Below, in pieces: positions 57,504 through 64,000 of a stretch of DNA of 64,000 nucleotides. This stretch comes from Streptomyces altiplanensis. Its GTDB lineage: Bacteria > Actinomycetota > Actinomycetes > Streptomycetales > Streptomycetaceae. The notes beneath the pieces were generated by a model. The model saw only the letters and a program-made list of their open reading frames with translations, was not told the DNA's origin and did no database searches. Location: assembly GCA_003719395.1 (NCBI GenBank), contig RHMC01000003.1:62001-126000 (forward strand), read 5' to 3'. The position numbers and the translations under genes are program-made. Position 1 is the stretch's first letter. Every line of letters starts with the position of its first letter.

Positions 57504-58681
57504 GTGACCACCGCCCAGCCACTGGACGTCCAGCCGACGCCGCTCGCCCTCCTGCTGCTCGGCCGCGAGGCGACGCCAGGAGCGAGCGCGGCGTGGACTG
57601 CCCCGGCGACCTGCCCTCGCCCTCGGACCCGGACCTGGTGGAGCGCGCCCGCGCGGCCAAGGAAAAGCTCGGGGACAAGGTCTTCGTCCTCGGCCACCAC
57701 TACCAGCGTGACGAGGTCATCCAGTTCGCCGATGTCACCGGGGACTCCTTCAAGCTGGCCAAGGACGCGGCCGCCAGGCCGGAGGCCGAGTACATCGTCT
57801 TCTGCGGCGTGCACTTCATGGCCGAGTCCGCGGACATCCTGACCTCCGACGACCAGAAGGTCGTACTCCCCGACCTGGCGGCGGGCTGCTCGATGGCCGA
57901 CATGGCCACCGCCGAGCAGGTCGCCGAGTGCTGGGACGTGCTGACCGAGGCGGGGGTGGCCGAGCAGGTCGTGCCCGTGTCGTACATGAACTCCTCCGCC
58001 GACATCAAGGCGTTCACCGGCAAGCACGGCGGGACGATCTGTACGTCGTCGAACGCCAAGCGGGCGCTGGACTGGGCCTTCGAGCAGGGCGACAAGGTGC
58101 TCTTCCTTCCCGACCAGCACCTGGGGCGCAACACCGCGGTGCGGGACATGGGAATGTCGCTGGACGACTGCGTCCTGTACAACCCGCACAAGCCGGGCGG
58201 CGGCCTGACCGCCGAGGAGCTGCGGAACGCGAAGATGATCCTGTGGCGCGGGCACTGCTCGGTGCACGGGCGCTTCTCGGTCGAGTCCGTCAACGACGTG
58301 CGCGAGCGCATCCCGGGCGTCAACGTCCTCGTGCACCCCGAGTGCAAGCACGAGGTGGTGGCGGCCGCCGACTACGTCGGCTCGACGGAGTACATCATCA
58401 AGATGCTGGAGGCGGCTCCGGCCGGCTCCAAGTGGGCCATCGGCACCGAGCTGAACCTGGTGCAGCGGCTCGCCAACCGGTTCGCCCCGGAGGGCAAGGA
58501 AGTCGTCTTCCTCGACAAGACGGTCTGCTTCTGCTCGACCATGAACCGCATCGACCTGCCGCACCTGGTGTGGGCGCTGGAGTCGCTGGCCGAGGGCAAC
58601 CTCGTCAACCGCATCGAGGTCGAGCGCGAGACCGAGCAGTTCGCGAAGCTCGCGCTGGAGCGGATGCTGGCGCTGCCGTAG
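57504..58681 (+). CDS. nadA: Quinolinate synthase, one frameshift
   Basis: About 392 residues, makes quinolinate from iminoaspartate and dihydroxyacetone phosphate for NAD. [4Fe-4S] ligand cysteines fit CGVHFM, CSMADM-like segments and VCFCSTMNRIDLP. The substrate blocks VFVLGHHYQRDEVIQFAD, SYMNSSADIKAFTGK, FLPDQHLGRNTA and VHPECKHEVVAAAD are complete. One frameshift near 57570: GCGACGCCAGG needs one G (GCGGACGCC) to give the family N-terminus EADARSERGVDCPG. GTG 57504. nadB and nadC are not in the window. Not operonic with its neighbours. Confidence 0.95.
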
Positions 58682-58699
58682 CCGCGCCTCCCGCTTCTC

Positions 58700-58752
58700 G
58701 TAACGCAGGTAAGGGGCACCCCGCATCGCGGGGTGCCCCTTACCTGCGTTAC
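58700..58752 (+). terminator. nadA terminator, 25-bp perfect hairpin
   Basis: Bases 58700-58724 pair perfectly with 58728-58752 across a three-base loop, beginning 19 bases after the nadA stop. The stem is unusually long and complete for a terminator, and no U tract follows. Confidence 0.85.
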
Positions 58753-58860
58753 CGGGTGCGGGGCTGCGGCTTACCTGCAAGCGTGGGAAGCGATGAGTTC
58801 TGCAGCGTCCCGGCGTCTACCACTGCACAAGGCCATCAGCACCCCGGAAGGGTGAGGAAC

Positions 58861-59262
58861 ATGCAGTACATGATCCAGATGAACGTGCCCGCCGACGAGT
58901 GGGACGGCATGATGTCGTCGTTCTCCAAGGACGACATGCTGGCGATGTTCGCGCACATGGACGCGCTCAACCAGGAGATCGGCGCGGCGGGCGAGCTGGT
59001 GGAGGCCCGTGGTCTCGGCGGGCCCGCGATGGTCAAGACGGTACGGGCGATGGACGACGGCCGGGCGAAGGTGACCGACGGACCGGCGGAGCCCGGGCGC
59101 ATCCTGGCCGGCTACTGGGTGGTCGACGTCAAGAACGAGGAACGGGCCCTGGAGATCGCCGCGCGGGCCTCGGCCTGTCCCGGCCCCGGCGGAAAGCCCG
59201 GGAACGATCCGGTCGAGGTGCACGCCGTCCCGGAGGGGCCGCCCGAGGTGCCGGAGCCCTGA
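58861..59262 (+). CDS. YCII-related (DGPF domain) protein
   Basis: A 133-residue ferredoxin-like-fold protein. It begins MQYMIQMNVPADEWDGMM and contains the family-typical RAMDDGRAKVTDGPAEPGRI and GYWVVDVKNEERALEIAARA. Such proteins are often near ECF sigma factors and in metabolite handling, but their function is uncertain. ATG 58861 has GAGGAAC upstream. Frame intact; no operon partner. Between strong hairpins on both sides, so probably monocistronic. Confidence 0.88.
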   Translation: MQYMIQMNVPADEWDGMMSSFSKDDMLAMFAHMDALNQEIGAAGELVEARGLGGPAMVKTVRAMDDGRAKVTDGPAEPGRILAGYWVVDVKNEERALEIAARASACPGPGGKPGNDPVEVHAVPEGPPEVPEP

Positions 59263-59285
59263 GCGGACCCGGCCGGGCCCGGAAC

Positions 59286-59330
59286 GCGGTGAGCCCCGGC
59301 CCCCTGGAGAAGGGGGCCGGGGCTCACCGC
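59286..59330 (+). terminator. Bidirectional terminator hairpin, 20-bp stem
   Basis: Perfect 20-bp stem (59286-59305 with 59311-59330) and a five-base loop, between the convergent YCII and RND permease genes, 24 bases past the YCII stop and 21 bases past the RND stop. Confidence 0.85.
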
Positions 59331-59350
59331 CGTGCCGTACCGTACGCCGG

Positions 59351-62300
59351 TCAGATCTTCGCCGGCTCCGGCTCCTGCTCCGGCGACCCGGAGCCGGACG
59401 GCGCCGGGTCGCCCGCCTTCGCCGCCGCGTGGCCGCCTTCTTCCCGGCCCGGCGCTCCTTGCGGAGCTCCACCATCGCGTACAGCGTCGGCACCAGCAGC
59501 AGTGTCAGCAGCGTCGACGTGATCAGACCGCCGATCACCACGATCGCCAGCGGTTTCGAGATGAAACCGCCCTCGCCGGTGATGCCCAGTGCCATCGGCA
59601 GCAGCGCGAAGATCGTCGCGAGTGCCGTCATCAGGATCGGGCGCAGACGGTGACGCCCGCCCTCCAGGACCGCCTCGACGACTCCTAGGCCCTGGGCCCG
59701 GTACTGGTTGATCAGGTCGATCAGCACGATCGCGTTGGTGACCACGATGCCGATCAGCATCAGCATGCCGATCATCGCCGGAACGCCCATCGGCGTACCG
59801 GTGAGGAGCAGCAGGCCGAGCGCGCCGGTCGCCGCGAACGGGATGGACACCAGCAGGATCAGCGGCTGGACGAGCGAGCGGAACGTCGCCACCAGCAGCA
59901 TGAAGACGATCGCGACGGCCGCCAGCATGGCCAGGCCGAGCTGGGCGAACGCCTCGTTCTGGTCGGAGGAGACGCCGCCGATCTCGACGCTCGCGCCCTC
60001 CGGCAGCTTCTTCTTGAGCTCGGTGATCTCCGTCTGGAGCGCGGCGGTCACCGCGCCCGTGTTGTCGGCGGTCGGCTTGGCCGTGATCGTCGCGGCGCGG
60101 GCGCCGTCGATCCGGGTCTGCGAGACCGGCCCCGCGACCAGCTTCACGTCGGCGATGTCACCGAGCTTCACCTGGCCGAGGTTCAGCTTCTTCAGCTCGT
60201 CCATCGTGGTGGCCGGCCTGGCCGACTTCACGACGACATCGCGCTCGGTGTCGTCCAGGATCGCCTTGCCCGAGGTGGTGCCGCGCACCGCCTGGGTGAC
60301 GGCGGCGCCGAGCGTGGCCTGGTTGAAGCCCGCGGCGGCCGCCTTGTCGTTGGCCTTGACGGAGATCCGGGGCACGCTCTGGGCCAGGTCGCTCTGGACG
60401 TCCGTGACGTCGTCGAGGGTCGCGACCGCGTCCCGCACCTGCTCGGACGCCTTCTTCAGCACATCGCCGTCACCGGCCTTGACCACGACGCTCAGGTCCT
60501 GGCTGCCGAAGCCGCCGCCCGCGCCGATCGTGGTCTCGCCGATGCCGTCGAGCTTGCCCAGTTCCTCGTCGATCCGGTCCTGGGTGGCCTCGAAGTCGGA
60601 GGCGTCCTCGAGCGTCAGCTGGTACGTCGCCTGGTTGGCGCCCGTGCCTCCGCCGAAGGCGGCCGCGAAGCCCGAGGAGCCGACCGTGACCTGGTAGTCC
60701 TTGATCGTGTCGATGGAGTCGAGCGCCTTCTCGACCTTCAGCGCGGCCCGGTCGGCGGCGGCCAGGCTGGTGCCCGGCTCCAGCTCCTGGGTGACGGACA
60801 GGGTGTCCTGCTCGCCCTGGTCGAGGAAGTTGGTCTTCAGCAGCGGCGCCATGGCGAACGTACCGAGAAGGACGACGATCGCGATGGCCAGGCTGGTGAG
60901 GCGGCGGCGGGTCGCGAAGCGCAGGACCGGGACGTACATCCGCTGGAGCGGGCTGCGCCGCTCCTTCTCCTCCGCCTTGCGGCGCAGCTCCGCCGGGTCG
61001 ACGCCCTCGGAGCCCTTGGGCGCGCGCAGGAACCAGTACGAGAAGACCGGCACCACGGTGAGGGACACCAGCAGCGAAGCGAGCAGGGCGGCCGTGACGG
61101 TGAGGGAGAACGAGCCGAACAGCTGGCCCACCATGCCGCCGACCAGGCCGATCGGCAGGAAGACCGCGACGGTGGTCAGCGTGGACGCGGTGACCGCACC
61201 GGCCACCTCCTTGACCGCGGTGATGATCGCCGAGTGGCGCTCCTCGCCGTACGCCAGGTGACGCTTGATGTTCTCCAGGACCACGATCGAGTCGTCGACG
61301 ACGCGGCCGATCGCGATGGTCAGCGCGCCGAGCGTGAGGACGTTGAGCGACAGGTCGCGGGTCCACAGCACGATCAGCGCGAGGACGACCGACAGCGGGA
61401 TGGAGATGGCCGTGACGAGCGTCGAACGGATCGACGCCAGGAAGACCAGGATGACGATCACGGCGAAGACCAGACCGAGGGCGCCCTCGGTGGTCAGGCC
61501 GGAGATCGACTTGGAGACGGCCGGGCCCTGGTCGAAGACGACCGCGATCTCGCTGTCCGCGCCGATGCTCGCGCGCAGGTCGGGGAGGAGGTCCGTGACC
61601 GCGTCGGAGATGGCGACGGCGCTGCCGTCCTGGTCCATGGTGATGGCCAGGGACAGGCTGGGCTTGCCGTTGGTACGGGTGATGGAGACCGCGGTGGCGG
61701 GCTGCTCCTTGACGGTGGCGACGTCACCGAGGCGTACCGGCTTCGGCGGCTTGCCCCCCTGGCCGGCGGGTGCGCCGGTGGCGGCAGCGGTGACGCGCAG
61801 GTCCTCGATCTGCTTCAGCGACGTGTAGCCGCCGCCGACCTGGACCGTACGGCTCTTGCCGTCCTCGGCGAAGGAACCGCCCGGGACGGTGGCGCCGCCC
61901 GCCTGGAGGGCCTGGCTGAGCGCGGAGACGTTGAGGCCGGCCGCCGCGAGCTTCTTGTCGTCGGGGGTGACGGCGACCTGGAGCTCCCGTACACCGTCGA
62001 TGCCGACCTGGCTCACACCGTCGATGTCCTCCAGGCGGGGGACGACGGTGTTCTCCAGCCGGTCGGCGAGCGCCTGCTGGTCCTGGGCCGAGGTGACGGC
62101 GAGCAGGACGGTCGGTATGTCGTCCGTCGAGCCGGCCACGACCTGCGGGTCGACGTCGGCGGGCAGCTGGGCGCGGGAGCGGTTCACGGCCTGCTGGACG
62201 TCGGCGACGAGCTGTTTGGTGTCGTTGTCGTAGTCGAACTGGGCCATGATCACGGCGTTGCCCTCGCTCGCCGTGGAGGTGACGCCGGTGATGCCGTCGA

Positions 62301-62523
62301 CTGCCTTGATGGTGTTCTCGAGCGGTTCGACGACCTGCTTCTCGACCACGTCGGGGGACGCACCCTGATAGGGCGCCAGCACGGAGACCATCGGGAACTC
62401 GATGGTGGGCAGCAGCTGCTGCTTGAGCTGCGGTATCGCGATGGCGCCGAAGACGATCGCGATGATCGACATCAGACCGATCAGCGCCCGCTGAGCGAGG
62501 CTGAATCTGGACAGCCAGGACAT
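59351..62523 (-). CDS. RND (HAE1/SwrC-like) efflux permease, one frameshift at the C-terminus
   Basis: About 1055 residues, inner-membrane proton-driven drug or lipid exporter. Twelve transmembrane helices in two halves (starting at LAQRALIGLMSIIAIVFGAI), periplasmic-type porter domains with DIPTVLLAVTSAQDQQALAD, and the proton-relay Asp pair in AIGRVVDDSIVVLENIKRHL. The second half contains FRSLVQPLILLVSIPFAATG and VVTNAIVLIDLINQYR. A frameshift near 59430 misreads the tail; restoring one base gives AAHAAAKAGDPAPSG...PEPAKI and a stop at 59351. ATG 62523. No adaptor or outer-membrane partner lies nearby, as usual in Gram-positives. A two-component system lies directly upstream, same strand. 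Confidence 0.93.
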
Positions 62524-62669
62524 GGGTGGGTCTCTCTTCTGTGGCGTGCGAGGCAGGCGGACACGGTGGTCCGCTTATACGATCAGCCATGCGAAGAGGG
62601 CGATCCGTCGCTCCCAGGTGCCTTTCTTGTGCCGCGCATACCGCAGCTGGAGTACGCGTCCCTACACCT

Positions 62670-63368
62670 TCACTCCACCCTCGGCCGCACAAGGCCCGAT
62701 TCGTACGCGATTACCACCAGTTGGGCCCTGTCGCGGGCGCCGAGCTTCGCCATCGCCCTGTTCACATGGGTCTTGACGGTGAGCGGGCTGACGACCAGCC
62801 GCTCGGCGATCTCGTCGTTGGAGTGGCCGCCCGCGACCTGGACGAGGACCTCGCGCTCGCGCACGGTCAGCGCCGAGAGCCGTTCGGCGCGGGCCGCGGT
62901 GGCCTCGTCGTCCTCCGCCGTGCCGCCCTGGGCGAGGAACTTGGCGATCAGGCCCTTCGTGGCGACGGGCGAGAGCAGGGCCTCACCGGCCGCGGCGATA
63001 CGGATGGCGTTGAGCAGCTCGTCCGGCTCCGCCCCCTTGCCGAGGAAGCCGGAGGCACCGGCGCGCAGGGACTGCACGACGTACTCGTCGACCTCGAAGG
63101 TCGTCAGCATGACGACGCGCACCGCGGACAGCTCCGGGTCCTCACTGATCATGCGCGTGGCGGCGAGGCCGTCCGTACCGGGCATGCGGATGTCCATCAG
63201 GACGACGTCGGCGCGCAGGGCGCGGGCGAGTTCGACGGCCCGGGCGCCGTCCGCGGCCTCGCCGACGACCTCCATGTCGGGCTCGGAGTCCACCAGGACC
63301 CGGAAGGCGCTGCGCAGGAGCGCCTGGTCGTCGGCGAGCAGGACGCGGATGGTCGTGGCCGTCGTCAT
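62670..63368 (-). CDS. NarL/LuxR-type response regulator
   Basis: A 232-residue regulator. Receiver domain: acidic D13-D14, phosphoacceptor D59 (VVLMDIRMPGTDG), lysine in GFLGKGAEPDELL. A LuxR helix-turn-helix follows (LTVREREVLVQVAGGHSNDE and SPLTVKTHVNRAMAKLGARD). ATG 63368 overlaps the kinase stop (ATGA). The RND permease gene starts 146 bases downstream on the same strand and is the obvious candidate target. Confidence 0.95.
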   Translation of the reverse strand: MTTATTIRVLLADDQALLRSAFRVLVDSEPDMEVVGEAADGARAVELARALRADVVLMDIRMPGTDGLAATRMISEDPELSAVRVVMLTTFEVDEYVVQSLRAGASGFLGKGAEPDELLNAIRIAAAGEALLSPVATKGLIAKFLAQGGTAEDDEATAARAERLSALTVREREVLVQVAGGHSNDEIAERLVVSPLTVKTHVNRAMAKLGARDRAQLVVIAYESGLVRPRVE

Positions 63369-64000
63369 CTGTCTTCCCCCGTACCGGTACGCGCCTTGAA
63401 CGGCAGGATCGCATGCACGCGGAACCCGCCGCCGTAGCGGGGGCCCGCGGTCAGGGTCCCGCCGAGGGCGTGACGCACTCGCGCATCCCGGTGAAGCCGT
63501 GGCCGCCGCCGGCTCCGGGGCCCTCCGCCCCCGCCGTCCCCGCGCCGTTGTCGATCACCGTGACTTCGGCGGACGGGCCGACGCGGACCACACTCACCTC
63601 GGCCCTGGCGTGCGGGCCCGCGTGCTTCTGGACGTTGGTCAGGGACTCCTGGATGATCCGGTACGCCGCGAGGTCGACGGCGGCGGGGAGAGGGGCGGCC
63701 GCCTCGTTGTCCGGCCTGGCCACCTCCACCGGGAGACCCGCGTGGCGGAAGGTCTCCAGGAGCTGGTCGAGGCGGCGGCGAGGCCGGGGGCGGGTTCGGT
63801 CGGGGCCTCGGGGTCGCCGGACTGGCGGAGCAGGCCGACGGTGGCGCGCAGCTCGTTCAGCGCGGAGCGGCTGGCGTCCCGTACGTGCGCGAGGGCTTCC
63901 TTGGCCTGGTCGGGGCGCTTGTCCATGACGTGGGCCGCGACGCCCGCCTGGACGTTGACGAGAGCGATGTGGTGGGCGACGACGTCGTGGAGGTCGCGGG
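63365..64000 (-). CDS. Sensor histidine kinase, 3' part only, frameshifted
   Basis: C-terminal part of a NarL-partner HisKA_3 kinase, cut by the window edge. It shows the H-box region RDLHDVVAHHIALVNVQAG, then VRDASRSALNELRATVGLLR, N box RIIQESLTNVQKHAG and G box VIDNGAGT, ending in GGGFRVHAILPFKARTGTGE. Frameshifts near 63780 and 63460 must be corrected for continuity. The stop overlaps the regulator's start as ATGA. The sensor input domain lies outside the window. Confidence 0.9.

Overview
The window is chromosomal DNA from a Streptomyces (or very close relative). It is extremely GC-rich with G/C-ended codons, has many GTG starts and start/stop overlaps (ATGA, GTGA), an actinobacterial bc1-aa3 respiratory cluster (ctaE-qcrCAB and ctaCDF), a MacRS-like two-component system, glkA beside a DUF5304 gene, and a fused anthranilate synthase behind a tryptophan attenuator. 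No tRNA, rRNA, CRISPR array, insertion sequence or prophage gene was seen. This is core-genome sequence.

Layout. 0-14.5 kb: an Rv2175c-like DNA-binding protein, an FAD oxidoreductase, a TPP-riboswitch thiO-thiS-thiG operon, a PASTA Ser/Thr kinase, endonuclease IV, a His-rich DUF4396 membrane protein behind a CsoR-type copper operator, a sulfite-oxidase-like enzyme, bacterioferritin and its ferredoxin (iron box), class II DAHP synthase, the trp leader with fused TrpE-TrpG, and a D-2-hydroxyacid dehydrogenase. 14.8-24.3 kb: macSR, an acyltransferase, an esterase, an acidic membrane protein, an EEP hydrolase, glkA, a DUF5304 protein, an ArsA-like protein, an SRPBCC protein and a metallophosphoesterase. 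24.5-33.5 kb: a long-chain acyl-CoA ligase, a GT4 glycosyltransferase, a metallopeptidase-like lipoprotein, two NlpC/P60 hydrolases (one behind a probable c-di-AMP riboswitch), a NYN-domain protein and a zinc-ribbon protein. 33.6-41.5 kb: a rhomboid protease, a stand-alone RAM protein, an OmpR-type two-component system, an SLC13 transporter, glycerate kinase, and a SAM-IV-riboswitch class V aminotransferase. 41.5-52 kb: trpD, qcrBAC, ctaE, a pseudo-receiver, an L,D-transpeptidase, ctaF, ctaD and ctaC. 52.3-64 kb: a cysteine desulfurase-TusA fusion, a PfkB kinase, two hypothetical proteins, erpA, nadA, a YCII protein, an RND permease and a NarL-type two-component system cut by the window end.

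How they work together. Aromatic biosynthesis is represented by aroH, trpE-G and trpD. Thiamine, NAD and Fe-S/sulfur supply appear as thiOSG, nadA, erpA and the desulfurase-TusA fusion. Respiration is a nearly complete cytochrome bcc-aa3 set. Envelope remodelling appears repeatedly (PASTA kinase, two NlpC/P60 proteins, L,D-transpeptidase, MacRS). Five RNA or DNA control elements are recognisable by sequence: TPP, SAM-IV and probable ydaO riboswitches, the trp attenuator, and CsoR and DmdR/IdeR operators.

Quality caveat. About 21 of roughly 57 genes, including housekeeping genes such as aroH, qcrB and nadA, are split by single-base frameshifts. Where the intended reading is clear, the lesion is usually one missing G or C in a short G/C run. 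I treat these as assembly errors, not pseudogenes, and give whole-gene spans.
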